The notes beneath the pieces were generated by a model. The model was not told the DNA's origin and did not search any database. It saw only the letters and a program-made list of their open reading frames with translations. DNA of 64,000 nt, taken from Rhizobiaceae bacterium (GTDB lineage Bacteria; Pseudomonadota; Alphaproteobacteria; Rhizobiales; Rhizobiaceae). The stretch spans positions 434,001 through 498,000 of the forward strand of contig JAEPNK010000002.1 in NCBI GenBank assembly GCA_017643495.1. The letters are read 5' to 3'. Positions 1-9,822 of this stretch are shown here, in pieces (position 1 is the first letter of the stretch; each line of letters opens with the position of its first letter). The position numbers and the translations under genes were made by a program.

Positions 1-197
1 TGCAGTCTGCGACCGTTCTTTTCCCGAACCAGAAAGCCCTCTTCCTCTAGCGTCGTACACAACCGGTGGACAGTCTGTTTGGGAAGTCCGAGTTCTTCAT
101 TGATTTCAGTTGGCGTCATGGGCCGCGCCGAAGTCCCGAATATTTCGAGAATTCTCAAAGTTCGCAAATTGGTTGGTATGCGTTTTGGTGATCCCAC
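1..197 (-). CDS. IclR-family transcriptional regulator, N-terminal fragment (cut by window edge)
   Basis: Only about 65 N-terminal residues are present, because the frame runs off the left edge. The start is a GTG at 197 preceded by GGAGGA with a 6-base gap. The fragment reads as an IclR-type winged helix-turn-helix: TNLRTLRILEIF, then ELGLPKQTVHRL as the recognition helix, then EEEGFLVREKNGRRL as the wing. IclR proteins control catabolic operons and respond to small molecules through a C-terminal domain, which is not visible here. The gene diverges from the GMC oxidoreductase and, by position, may control it and the DHPS genes beyond. The ligand cannot be inferred. Confidence 0.85.
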   Translation of the reverse strand, partial: MGSPKRIPTNLRTLRILEIFGTSARPMTPTEINEELGLPKQTVHRLCTTLEEEGFLVREKNGRRL

Positions 198-223
198 GTC
201 CAGTCCTCCCAGCCTTCAACCCT

Positions 224-246
224 GTTTTGCCTGTTCAGAACAAAAC
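224..246. promoter_or_regulatory. Dyad symmetry in the IclR/GMC divergent intergenic region (candidate operator)
   Basis: GTTTTG at 224-229 is mirrored by CAAAAC at 241-246. The perfect odd-centred palindrome TGTTCAGAACA (232-242) overlaps the right arm. It lies 27 bases upstream of the IclR start and about 110 bases upstream of the GMC start. IclR proteins typically bind short pseudo-palindromes in divergent regions, so this is the best operator candidate here. The assignment is inference. Confidence 0.35.
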
Positions 247-302
247 TTTGTCGAGAATTGCACTTGTGTGGCACAAAAAAATCGTGTTTCATAAGTTTGC
301 GG

Positions 303-334
303 GACAAAAAGTCTCATTTTTTGAGCATTTTGTC
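303..334 (+). promoter_or_regulatory. Nested inverted repeat just upstream of the GMC ribosome-binding site
   Basis: GACAAAA (303-309) pairs with TTTTGTC (328-334), and CTCA (313-316) pairs with TGAG (322-325) around a T-rich loop. The element ends five bases before the AGGTGGAG ribosome-binding site at 339. It could be a second operator or a 5' leader hairpin affecting translation of the GMC gene. No T-run follows, so a terminator is unlikely. Confidence 0.3.
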
Positions 335-354
335 TAGAGGTGGAGATAAATAAG

Positions 355-1944
355 TTGGATTTTGATTACGTTGTCATCGGAGCGGGATCGGCGGGCTGTG
401 TCTTGGCCAATCGTCTGTCAGCCAATCCGGCAAACGACGTCGCGCTGCTCGAGGCAGGCGGCAAAGACAACTATCCCTGGATTCATATCCCGATTGGCTA
501 CTTCAAAACGCTACACAATCCGAAATATGACTGGTGTTATCGCACGGAGCCTGACCCGGGCCTCAACGGACGATCGCTCGAATGGCCGCGCGGCAAGGTG
601 CTTGGCGGCTCAAGTTCAATAAACGGGCTTTTGTATATTCGCGGTCAGAAGGAAGATTATGACCTCTGGCGACAATTGGGGAATATCGGATGGGGGTTTG
701 ACGATGTACTGCCCTATTTCGTCAAGTCGGAATCAAATGAAAACGGCAGTGACGCCTATCACGGCGCTGATGGCCCCCTTGCCGTATCAAACATTCGGGT
801 CAAACGCGGTGTAACCGATGCCTTCATCGAGTCTGCGGCATCCATTGGCATACCCAAATCAGATGACTTCAATGGCGAGAGCCAGGAAGGTGTCGGGTAT
901 TTCCAGCTTACCAAGAAAAACGGGCTTCGCTGGTCCAGTGCAAAAGCATATCTGAAACCTGCCCGGTCGCGTCAAAACCTTTCTGTAGTGACGCATGCCC
1001 TTGCTCGCCGGATCGTTTTTGAAGGCAAGAAAGCGGTTGGCGTCGAGATCAGCCGTAACGGCAAGATAGAGACCATACGTGCCCGCAAGGAAGTCATTTT
1101 GTCTGCAGGCGCAATTGGTTCACCGCAAATCCTGCAATTGTCAGGTGTGGGTCCCGCAAGCGTCCTCAAAGAACAAGGCATAGATGTTTTGTCGGAACTC
1201 AAGGGTGTTGGTGAAAACCTTCAGGATCACCTGCAAATCCGTTCGGTGTACAAAACCTCTGAAAAAACCCTCAATGACGAAGCCAATTCCTGGTTCGGGC
1301 AAGTGATGATTGGCGCACAATACATGCTTCAAAGACGTGGCCCAATGGCCATGGGTGTAAGCCAGGTTTGTGCGTTTGCCCGATCCGACGAGGCCCTTGA
1401 TGTGCCGGATATCCAGTTCCACATCCAGCCACTTTCGACAGACAATCCCGGTCATGGCTTGCACAAGTTTTCGGCATTCACCTCGTCTGTATGCCAATTG
1501 CGTCCGGAAAGCCGTGGCCATGTACATATCAATTCTGCTGATCCGGAAGCATATCCGAAAATCTTTGCGAACTACCTGGCAACTGAAACTGATTGTTCGG
1601 TGGCTGTTCGGGGTGTGCGGCTTGGACGAAAGATCGCCAAGGCCAACCCGCTCGCCTCGATGATTACAGACGAACACGAACCGGGCTGGAATCTGGAAAG
1701 TGATGACGAAATTCTCGATTGGGTAAGAAACCGTGCAACCACGATTTATCACCCCACCAGCACCTGCAAGATGGGGAATGACGACATGTCTGTCGTTGAC
1801 AACCGTCTTAAGGTGCATGGCTTTGACGGGCTCCGGGTAGCCGATGCATCCATCATGCCCACTCTTGTATCTGGAAACACTAATGCACCAAGCATAATGA
1901 TTGGCGAAAAGGCCTCTGATCTGGTGCTGGAGGACGCTGTTTGA
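355..1944 (+). CDS. GMC-family FAD-dependent oxidoreductase (choline dehydrogenase-like)
   Basis: This 529-residue glucose-methanol-choline oxidoreductase oxidises an alcohol to an aldehyde or ketone using FAD. The ADP-binding motif YVVIGAGSAG is at residues 5-14. GMC signature 1 (GGSSSINGLLYIRG) is near residue 83 and signature 2 (GAIGSPQILQLSGVGP) near 252. The active-site HPTSTCKMG is near 465 and the partner Asn region SGNTNAPSIM near 505. A TTG at 355 is preferred because AGGTGGAG lies 9 bases upstream; a GTG at 340 overlaps that site and would add five residues. The TerC gene starts on the stop codon. The substrate is not determined; the DHPS-type neighbours make a C3 hydroxylated compound possible, while choline is the family default. 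Confidence 0.88.
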   Translation: MDFDYVVIGAGSAGCVLANRLSANPANDVALLEAGGKDNYPWIHIPIGYFKTLHNPKYDWCYRTEPDPGLNGRSLEWPRGKVLGGSSSINGLLYIRGQKEDYDLWRQLGNIGWGFDDVLPYFVKSESNENGSDAYHGADGPLAVSNIRVKRGVTDAFIESAASIGIPKSDDFNGESQEGVGYFQLTKKNGLRWSSAKAYLKPARSRQNLSVVTHALARRIVFEGKKAVGVEISRNGKIETIRARKEVILSAGAIGSPQILQLSGVGPASVLKEQGIDVLSELKGVGENLQDHLQIRSVYKTSEKTLNDEANSWFGQVMIGAQYMLQRRGPMAMGVSQVCAFARSDEALDVPDIQFHIQPLSTDNPGHGLHKFSAFTSSVCQLRPESRGHVHINSADPEAYPKIFANYLATETDCSVAVRGVRLGRKIAKANPLASMITDEHEPGWNLESDDEILDWVRNRATTIYHPTSTCKMGNDDMSVVDNRLKVHGFDGLRVADASIMPTLVSGNTNAPSIMIGEKASDLVLEDAV

Positions 1945-2606
1945 TGTTTGACCTGTTTGCCGACTATTTCAAGATCATAGTGGCTGACATTGTCCTGTCA
2001 GGCGACAATGCGCTGATCATTGGAATGGCGGCTGCCGGATTGGCACCTGAGTTGCGCAAGAAGGCCATACTGTTCGGAATGGTGGTTGCTGCCGTGCTGC
2101 GTGTGATCTTCGCACTGGTTGCAACCAAGCTGCTGGGCATTCCGGGCCTCTTGCTGGTTGGCTCTCTGCTTTTGTTCTGGGTTTGCTGGAAGCTTTACCA
2201 GGAAATCCGGGACAATGTTGACCGGGAAGCCGAAGAAGCGCTGGAGGCCGCGGGCAATCCCGGTGAAGGCTACACGGGCCCTCCCCGGCGAAGCCTGGGC
2301 TCTGCATTGTGGACAATCACACTCGCTGACGTTTCCATGTCCATCGACAATGTGCTTGCCGTTGCAGCAATTGCCGATGGCGATTCTACCAAACTGGTTG
2401 TCGGACTGGCGATTGCGATCATTGCCATGGCCTGTTTCGCTACCATGATCATGAAGCTGTTGACCCGTTATCCATGGATTTCATGGCTCGGTCTGGTCGT
2501 GCTGGTCTATGTATCAGCCGAAATGCTCTACAAAGGGATATTCGATCCGCAAAGAGGCATTCTTGCCTACCTTGGCGGAACAGGAGGAATACCCGGAGCA
2601 TCATAG
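1944..2606 (+). CDS. TerC/YjbE-family integral membrane protein
   Basis: The 220-residue protein has about seven hydrophobic segments. It carries the duplicated acidic motif of the TerC superfamily: DIVLSGDNALIIGMA near residue 13 and DVSMSIDNVLAVAA near residue 130. Related proteins in Bacillus are linked to manganese efflux and metallation of secreted enzymes. It is not a TauE-type sulfite exporter. The ATG at 1944 overlaps the GMC stop by one base (TGATG), implying translational coupling; an in-frame TTG at 1941 is less likely. Pairing a TerC protein with a GMC flavoenzyme is not something I can explain from known pathways. Confidence 0.8.
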   Translation: MFDLFADYFKIIVADIVLSGDNALIIGMAAAGLAPELRKKAILFGMVVAAVLRVIFALVATKLLGIPGLLLVGSLLLFWVCWKLYQEIRDNVDREAEEALEAAGNPGEGYTGPPRRSLGSALWTITLADVSMSIDNVLAVAAIADGDSTKLVVGLAIAIIAMACFATMIMKLLTRYPWISWLGLVVLVYVSAEMLYKGIFDPQRGILAYLGGTGGIPGAS

Positions 2607-2613
2607 AAGATTT

Positions 2614-2666
2614 GCATCTGCATGCAGCATGTTTGCGGCAGATGCACGGTTGAGGCCCAGGCCTCA
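2614..2666 (+). promoter_or_regulatory. Two adjacent stem-loops between terC-like and TRAP genes
   Basis: GCATCTGC (2614-2621) pairs with GCAGATGC (2638-2645), and TGAGGCC (2651-2657) pairs with GGCCTCA (2660-2666). No T-run follows either stem. They may be an mRNA-processing or partial termination element separating the GMC-TerC pair from the transporter, or leader structure for the binding-protein gene that begins at 2773. Confidence 0.35.
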
Positions 2667-2772
2667 CGGGAAAATTGTGATGGACAGCCATCGTCCCCAC
2701 ACCTTCGAGGGGGAATTGCGATGCCGTCACATTCATTTGTCGAAGGAGGAGAAGACAGAAGGGAGGAAATCC

Positions 2773-3885
2773 ATGTCTATTCTATCGAAGACTGCAAAAC
2801 TCTTTGCAGGTTCTGCGGTGGCACTTTCGATCACCGCTTCTGCGGCATATGCCGAAACGGTTATCCGCATTCAGTCCGTGCTTCCTGCAAAGGCGGACGA
2901 AGTGTTCATGCTCAATGATTTTGCCAAGGATGTCAGTGATCTGACCAATGGTGAAATCAAGTTCGAGGTACTGCCAGACGGTGCAGTCGCAGAAAAGAAC
3001 AACATTCTTGACGCGGTTGACAAAGGTCTCGTCGAAGCAGGCTTTGCCTGGACGCACTACTGGTCAGGCAAGCACCCGGCAGCCATGCTGTTCGGTTCTC
3101 CTGTGGCAGGAGCTGGTGTCGGCATCGACAACATCGCATTCCTCTCATGGTTCCAGTATGGCGGTGGTCGCGAACTCTATGACCAGCTTTGGGACGAGAT
3201 GGGCGTGAACATCAAGGGTTTCATGCTGCAGCCTGTCGGGCCGGAAGCGCTTGGCTGGTTCAAGGAGCCGATCACGTCCATGGATGATTTCCGCAAGTAC
3301 CGGTTCCGCACACCGCCCGGCATTCCGGGCCAGACCTACAAGGACATTGGTGTTGCATCTGTTGCCATGGGCGGCGGAGACATTCTTCCGGCCTTGCAGA
3401 ACGGAACCATTGACGCAGCCGAGTGGTGCTGTCCGAAACCTGACTCAGTGTTCGGCTTCCAGAAAGTACTCAAGCACTACTATTTGCAGGGCCTCCACCA
3501 GGTCGTTGTTAACGCAGACCTGTATATCAATGGCGATATATATGAGGACATGACCGACCTTCAGAAAAAGGCAATTGAAGTGGCAGCAAATGCTTCTCTT
3601 TCAAAGGCCATTTCTTACCGTATCTATGAAAACGGCAAGGCACTGAAGGACCTGACGGAAAACCATGGCGTCATCCTGCATGATACGCCGGCAGACTACT
3701 TCCCTGCCTACATGAATGCTGCAAACGCAGCACTCGAGAAGAGCGCGTCGGAAAACGAGTTCTTCGCAAAGGTTTGGCAGTCACAGAAGGACTTTGCAGC
3801 GATTGCAGTTCCGTTCTGGGCCGGTGCACAGGCTTCAAACGCTTCACTTGGCAAGGCATTTGCCGACTCTGTCGCCAAGAAATAA
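2773..3885 (+). CDS. TRAP transporter substrate-binding protein, DctP family
   Basis: This 370-residue periplasmic solute receptor belongs to a tripartite ATP-independent transporter. A Sec signal peptide ends near residue 27 (SAAYA/ET). The mature part has DctP-family features: a VLPDGAVAEKNN-type segment near residue 60 and FRKYRFRTPPG near 175, the position of the family's carboxylate-binding Arg, followed by LPALQNGTIDAAEWC. The ATG at 2773 follows GGGAGG. A longer open frame back to 2509 overlaps terC and has no signal peptide, so it was not used. Fused QM permease genes follow. With hpsN next, the ligand is plausibly DHPS or another small organic acid; this is inferred from position only. 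Confidence 0.9.
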   Translation: MSILSKTAKLFAGSAVALSITASAAYAETVIRIQSVLPAKADEVFMLNDFAKDVSDLTNGEIKFEVLPDGAVAEKNNILDAVDKGLVEAGFAWTHYWSGKHPAAMLFGSPVAGAGVGIDNIAFLSWFQYGGGRELYDQLWDEMGVNIKGFMLQPVGPEALGWFKEPITSMDDFRKYRFRTPPGIPGQTYKDIGVASVAMGGGDILPALQNGTIDAAEWCCPKPDSVFGFQKVLKHYYLQGLHQVVVNADLYINGDIYEDMTDLQKKAIEVAANASLSKAISYRIYENGKALKDLTENHGVILHDTPADYFPAYMNAANAALEKSASENEFFAKVWQSQKDFAAIAVPFWAGAQASNASLGKAFADSVAKK

Positions 3886-3900
3886 TAAGACTGTTGCAGA

Positions 3901-3924
3901 TGGCGGAAACTCCGGTTTCCGCCA
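3901..3924 (+). promoter_or_regulatory. Perfect 10-bp hairpin between binding-protein and permease genes
   Basis: TGGCGGAAAC (3901-3910) pairs with GTTTCCGCCA (3915-3924) around a TCCG loop. It sits 15 bases after the TAATAA stop and has no U-tract. Such hairpins often protect the upstream message and let the binding protein be made in excess over the permease. Confidence 0.55.
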
Positions 3925-4028
3925 TTGTGCGTACAAATATGCACATGATTTCCCCATCGACTGTTCACCGGGTTGACTCCGGTTACGCTCAATGAGGATG
4001 TTATTGCGGGATTTTGGGGAGATACATC

Positions 4029-6425
4029 ATGGCTGAAGAGCAGGTTCCGGACAAGCTGGACATAACGGACGAGTCAATTGCCGAGCGCCGCGCAGAAGCT
4101 CCGGGCCAAACACCCGAAGACATGACAGCATGGCAGCGACCGATCACTGCAGCCATTGATGTGTTGAACAACTGGGTAGGACGCATCATCTGCCTCCTGC
4201 TTGTTCCGCTCATCTTTGTTATGGTCTTTGAAGTAGTGTCCCGCAAGGCATTCGCCGTACTTGTGAGCTATGACATGGGCGACACTGCCCGCGCGATAGG
4301 ACTTGGTCCCACATTGTGGGCATTTGACATTTCCCGGATGCTCGGCGGTGTCTTGTTCATGACCGCTGCTGCTTATGCCCTGATGCGCGGCGTGCATATC
4401 CGCGCCGACTTTCTATACCGGAGTTGGACTCCAAAAACACAGGCAACAGTCGACGCAACGCTGTATCTGGCCTTCTATTTCCCAGCCATGCTGTTCTTCT
4501 TCTGGTCAGCCTTTGACTTCTGGTGGTCAGCATTCCAAAGCGGCGAGCAAGCAGGCGACTCAACTTGGGCCCCCATATTGTGGCCGGCGCGTACTGCCAT
4601 GCCGGTCGGTGCATTCTTGCTGTTCCTCCAAGGTTTCCCCGAACTTTTCCGGTGTTTCCACCAGATGGGCAAAGAGCGCGAAGCCAGGTTCGTCAAGATC
4701 CTTGTTCCCTACTTCATCGTTCTGGCAGTTGTCTTCTATCTGGCCTTCTTCCAGGATGATCTCTACCGCTCTGTACGCCGTGTGGAAGACCCTACCCTGT
4801 GGCAATCGCTGATAATCGGCATAGACAGCACACTGGACGGTTTGGGCGATGCATTCAGCTTCCTGGATTTCTCGCGCCCGACCATCGGGTTGATCATGCT
4901 TGCCGTGATGTTGTTTTCGATCTTTATCGGATTCCCGATTTCCTTCACGCTGATTTTCCTTGCGTTTGTGTTTGGTTCGTGGGGCACAAATTTCGACCTC
5001 ACGGCCTATCTGCTGACGCTGAAAGTCAATACCGACATGTTGAGCACTCAACTTGTTGCTGTTCCATTGTTCATCTTTATGGGCATCATGATGGAACAGG
5101 CGGGATTGATGGAGCGCCTCTTCAACGCCATCCAGATGATGATGTCACGGACAAGGGGTGCCCTGTTCATTGCAGTTCTTTTCGTCTCCACCATCTTTGC
5201 CGCTGCCACGGGAATTGTCGGGGCATCAGTAACAATTCTGGGCATCATGGCAGCACGAACGATGAACCGGTCCGGTTATGACGTTCGGCTGGCAGCCGGA
5301 ACAATCACAGCCGGTGGCACGCTCGGCATTCTCATCCCCCCGTCAATCATGCTGATTGTGATGGGACCGGTTCTCGAAATTGATGTCATCACGCTTTTCC
5401 AGGCGGCTATTATTCCGGGTGTATTGCTGGCTTTCCTGTATATTGTTTATTCGGTAGGACGCTGTCTGCTTGACCCGAGCCTTGGTCCGATCCTTCCAAA
5501 GGAAGAACAGCCGGAAACCTCGCCCTACTACATCCTCGAAGTCATTGCTGTACTCGGCTCCATTGCCGTTCTCGTCTGGTTGATGTTCGTTGGCACCAAT
5601 TCCGGCTTCAACCTGTTCCCTCTGGATGGTTTCATCATACCGCTTCTCTGGCTGGGCATCATGTTTGGTGTCTACAAGGTAATGCGTGATGTGCAGCCTG
5701 GCGGATTCTACCTCTCGGATCTGTGGTACGAATTCTTCATGGGGCTAGTGCCACCGACAATCCTAATAGCATTCGCACTCGGCTCAATTCTTGCCGGCTG
5801 GGCAACGCCTTCGGAGGCTGCTGCCTGTGGTGCATTCGGCGCACTCTTGCTATCCATCGGGTACCGGAAATTTTCCATAGCCGGTTTCTATGATGCCATG
5901 ATCAAGACCCTGGAAATCACGGTTCTGATCATGTTCCTTGTAGCTGCATCAAACTTCTTTGGCGGTGTCTTCTCCAACCTGGGAACACCAAAATTCCTGA
6001 CCGAACTCCTGCTATCCTATGAACTCTCGGCGGTTACCATGCTGATTTTCATCATGGCACTGGTATTTCTGCTGGGGTGGCCGCTTGAATGGGTGCCGAT
6101 CGTCGTGATCATTGTGCCTATCCTGGTCCCGTTGCTTACAGATTTGCAGATCAATCTGACCTGGTTTGCAATCCTTGTGGCGGTAAACCTGCAAACCGCA
6201 TGGTTGTCGCCACCTGTTGCGCTTTCTGCATACTTCCTGAAAGGCGTTGTCCCCGAATGGGACCTGAAGGACATCTATCTCGGAATGATGCAGTTCATGG
6301 TAATCCAGATGATTGGTCTGATCCTCATCTTCATGTTCCCGGGCTTTGCCCTTTGGCTGCCGGACTATCTCTCTGCCGGAGGCTCGGAAGGCTTTTTCTC
6401 CTATGTGACCATTGGTCAACCGTAA
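4029..6425 (+). CDS. TRAP transporter, fused small (DctQ) and large (DctM) permease subunits
   Basis: This 798-residue inner-membrane protein joins the DctQ four-helix unit (about residues 35-230) to the DctM ion-coupled transporter (about 285-798) through extra helices. DctM hallmarks include FIFMGIMMEQAGLMERLF, the glycine-rich GTLGILIPPSIMLIVMGP, and PLEWVPIVVIIVPILVPLL near the C terminus. Na+-driven import with the preceding binding protein is the family role. The ATG at 4029 follows GGGGAG with a 7-base gap; the TTG at 4014 overlaps that site and is unlikely to start translation. A terminator follows at once, ending the unit. Fused QM proteins are known in this family. Confidence 0.92.
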   Translation: MAEEQVPDKLDITDESIAERRAEAPGQTPEDMTAWQRPITAAIDVLNNWVGRIICLLLVPLIFVMVFEVVSRKAFAVLVSYDMGDTARAIGLGPTLWAFDISRMLGGVLFMTAAAYALMRGVHIRADFLYRSWTPKTQATVDATLYLAFYFPAMLFFFWSAFDFWWSAFQSGEQAGDSTWAPILWPARTAMPVGAFLLFLQGFPELFRCFHQMGKEREARFVKILVPYFIVLAVVFYLAFFQDDLYRSVRRVEDPTLWQSLIIGIDSTLDGLGDAFSFLDFSRPTIGLIMLAVMLFSIFIGFPISFTLIFLAFVFGSWGTNFDLTAYLLTLKVNTDMLSTQLVAVPLFIFMGIMMEQAGLMERLFNAIQMMMSRTRGALFIAVLFVSTIFAAATGIVGASVTILGIMAARTMNRSGYDVRLAAGTITAGGTLGILIPPSIMLIVMGPVLEIDVITLFQAAIIPGVLLAFLYIVYSVGRCLLDPSLGPILPKEEQPETSPYYILEVIAVLGSIAVLVWLMFVGTNSGFNLFPLDGFIIPLLWLGIMFGVYKVMRDVQPGGFYLSDLWYEFFMGLVPPTILIAFALGSILAGWATPSEAAACGAFGALLLSIGYRKFSIAGFYDAMIKTLEITVLIMFLVAASNFFGGVFSNLGTPKFLTELLLSYELSAVTMLIFIMALVFLLGWPLEWVPIVVIIVPILVPLLTDLQINLTWFAILVAVNLQTAWLSPPVALSAYFLKGVVPEWDLKDIYLGMMQFMVIQMIGLILIFMFPGFALWLPDYLSAGGSEGFFSYVTIGQP

Positions 6426-6450
6426 GGATAGAACATGGCTCATGACTAAC

Positions 6451-6491
6451 AAAAATGCCCTGATCCCGGATCCGGGATCAGGGCATTTTTT
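6451..6491 (+). terminator. Rho-independent terminator formed by a perfect 40-bp palindrome
   Basis: Bases 6451-6490 form an exact inverted repeat of 20 + 20 bases centred on a GGATCC hexamer. The left arm starts AAAAATGCCC and the right arm ends GGGCATTTTT. Starting 25 bases after the permease stop, it is a strong terminator for the TRAP operon. No convergent gene is present. Confidence 0.92.
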
Positions 6492-6556
6492 GGTATAAAC
6501 CAGTGAACGAAATGCGTGCTGGCATGGAAGTTGGCAACAGAACGAAAAGTATTTAC

Positions 6557-6596
6557 AAACTTTAGAAAAACTCGAAAAACAAAAGAAAAACTTTAG
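6557..6596 (+). repeat. Direct repeat AAACTTTAG x2 in AT-rich leader of the hpsN-like operon
   Basis: AAACTTTAG occurs at 6557-6565 and 6588-6596, 31 bases apart, about three helical turns. The flanking 6535-6660 stretch is very AT-rich and probably contains the promoter of the hpsN-hpsO-hpsP-like unit. Same-face spacing fits two bound regulator molecules, but no regulator is assigned. Confidence 0.35.
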
Positions 6597-6664
6597 CCGT
6601 AATACAAAAAATATATAGTATTTCAGTAACTTAACAACTTGCAGTCTTTTTCGAAAAGGCTTAG

Positions 6665-8005
<1,341 letters not shown>

Positions 8006-8006
8006 C

Positions 8007-8756
8007 ATGACAAGCAAGCTTTTCTCGCTTGAAGGAAGGACCGCCCTGGTAACCGGGGGCGGCTCCGGTATTGGTCAGGCCATAGCGCATGCACTTTCCG
8101 ATGCCGGGGCCTCACTTGTTCTTGTCGGGCGGCGCGAGAAGCTTCTGCTTGAATCCCTGAACGGCCGGAGCGGCCTTCCGGTCCCTGTTGACCTTATGAA
8201 TGACACGGCTTGTGCCGCTGTTCATGAAGCTTGCGAGAACGCAGGTGTTTCCCCGGACATCATAGTCAACGCGGCCGGGCTGAATCCCCGAAAGCATGCC
8301 GACGAAGTAACACAGGATGTTTGGCAGCAAACAATCCACCTCAACCTCAATGTCCCCTTTTTCCTTGCCCGGATGTTTGTACCGCACATGAAAGCCCAGG
8401 GATGGGGAAGGATCATCAACATTGCGTCACTTCAATCCAGCCGGGCCTTCCAGAACGGGATCGCCTATGGGGCATCAAAGGGTGGCATTGCCCAACTCAC
8501 CAGAGCCATGGCGGAAGCATGGTCTGGCGATGGCATCAATGCCAATGCCATACAGCCGGGTTTTTTCCCTACAGAACTGACCGGGCCCGTATTTGCCGAT
8601 GAGAAGCTGGCGGCAAAGCATGCCTCCATGACCTGCACCGGCAGGAATGGTGAGCTTTCTGACCTTGCTGGCCCGGCAGTTTTTCTGGCTTCCGAAGCTT
8701 CCCGCTATGTGACCGGGCAAATCCTGCCGGTAGACGGAGGATACACCGCCAAATGA
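8007..8756 (+). CDS. Short-chain dehydrogenase, probably HpsO-like
   Basis: This 249-residue classical SDR has the cofactor motif TGGGSGIG near residue 15, NAAG near 86, a Ser in NIASLQS near 138 and the catalytic pair in YGASK near 152. The C terminus GQILPVDGGYTAK is typical. The ATG follows the hpsN-like stop by one base, and its own stop overlaps the next start by four bases. In characterised DHPS clusters, HpsO and HpsP interconvert the S and R enantiomers through a keto intermediate so that HpsN can act. That role is inferred from the gene set, not from residues. Confidence 0.78.
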   Translation: MTSKLFSLEGRTALVTGGGSGIGQAIAHALSDAGASLVLVGRREKLLLESLNGRSGLPVPVDLMNDTACAAVHEACENAGVSPDIIVNAAGLNPRKHADEVTQDVWQQTIHLNLNVPFFLARMFVPHMKAQGWGRIINIASLQSSRAFQNGIAYGASKGGIAQLTRAMAEAWSGDGINANAIQPGFFPTELTGPVFADEKLAAKHASMTCTGRNGELSDLAGPAVFLASEASRYVTGQILPVDGGYTAK

Positions 8757-9721
8757 AAGCCCTCGTCTATACCGGCACTATGCAGACTGAATTTCGCGAC
8801 GAATCTCCACCGTCACCGGAAAAAGATGAGATCATCATAGATGTTTCACATTGCGGCATCTGCGGTTCAGACATGCATGCCTGGCACGGCCATGATGCAA
8901 GGCGGGTTCCTCCATTGATACTCGGCCATGAAGCAGTTGGCATCGCCCGTTCCGGAAAACATGCAGGCAAACGGGTTGCCCTCAATCCGCTAATGACCTG
9001 TGGCAAATGCGAGTATTGCTCAAAAGGAAGCGAGCATCTTTGCCCGGAAAGGGAATTGATAGGTATGCGCGTACCCGGCGCGTTTGCTTCGTCTGTCGCC
9101 ATAAGCGAGGAAAACCTTTACCCCCTGCCCGATCACCTTGCATTCGATGTGGCTGCGCTTGCAGAACCGCTGGCAGTCTGTGTGCATGCTGTTAACCTGG
9201 CCTTGAAGACAGGTACCCCAAAGCACGTGCTTGTAATCGGTGGCGGTGCAATCGGTTTGCTGACAGCAATGGTTCTGAAAGTGCGGGGTGTCAGTCAGGT
9301 GACGGTAGCGGAAATGAATTCCGCCAGGGCAAAAACCGTTGAAAAAGTTGCCGAAGTCCCGGTTATCAATCCTGCAGAATCATCCTTGCCTAATGTTCCC
9401 GTGATTATTGATTGCGTGGGTTCAGGCAGGACCAGGGCTGCCATCAGCGCTGCTGTGGAACCCGGCGGAACGATTGTTCATGTCGGGTTGCAAGACAATG
9501 AAGAAGGGCTTGATACACGCCGCCTCACCCTGCAGGAAATTACCTTCACAGGCACTTATTGCTATACAAATGCCGAGTTCCAGTCAGCTCTGGACCTGCT
9601 CGCACAGGGCAAGATTAATCGCGATGGCTGGACTGAAATCCGCCCCTTGTCCGAAGGCGGTCAGGGATTTGAGGACATTCACAACGGCATTGCCATGCCA
9701 AAAATCATACTGGAAATGTAA
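8753..9721 (+). CDS. Zinc-dependent medium-chain alcohol dehydrogenase, probably HpsP-like
   Basis: This 322-residue MDR protein carries catalytic-zinc motifs CGICGSDMHAWHG near residue 37 and LGHEAVG near 62. The four-Cys structural zinc loop CGKCEYCSKGSEHLC is near 82, and the Rossmann motif VIGGGAIGLL near 162. It starts within the SDR stop (ATGA overlap), so the three dehydrogenases are translationally coupled. Together with the SDR it would racemise DHPS toward the enantiomer used by HpsN. Sorbitol/threonine dehydrogenase-type activity on another polyol is the main alternative. Confidence 0.78.
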   Translation: MKALVYTGTMQTEFRDESPPSPEKDEIIIDVSHCGICGSDMHAWHGHDARRVPPLILGHEAVGIARSGKHAGKRVALNPLMTCGKCEYCSKGSEHLCPERELIGMRVPGAFASSVAISEENLYPLPDHLAFDVAALAEPLAVCVHAVNLALKTGTPKHVLVIGGGAIGLLTAMVLKVRGVSQVTVAEMNSARAKTVEKVAEVPVINPAESSLPNVPVIIDCVGSGRTRAAISAAVEPGGTIVHVGLQDNEEGLDTRRLTLQEITFTGTYCYTNAEFQSALDLLAQGKINRDGWTEIRPLSEGGQGFEDIHNGIAMPKIILEM

Positions 9722-9822
9722 CTCCCGAAATTGGTTCATCTTCTTCATGATGGCTGCAAACATTGCCGCATCATGTCAGGATGGTGCTTGTCTGAGTCGA
9801 AACTTGTCCCGGGAGCATGCTT

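Noticed and set aside
1141-1818. 225-residue open frame on the minus strand
   Set aside because: It lies wholly inside the GMC oxidoreductase gene, whose motifs are clear, and has no recognisable domain.
1944-2606. TauE-type sulfite exporter
   Set aside because: The duplicated DIVLSGDNA/DVSMSIDNV motifs identify TerC/YjbE, not TauE/SafE.
2509-2772. N-terminal extension of the TRAP binding protein
   Set aside because: It overlaps terC, lacks a ribosome-binding site and would bury the signal peptide.
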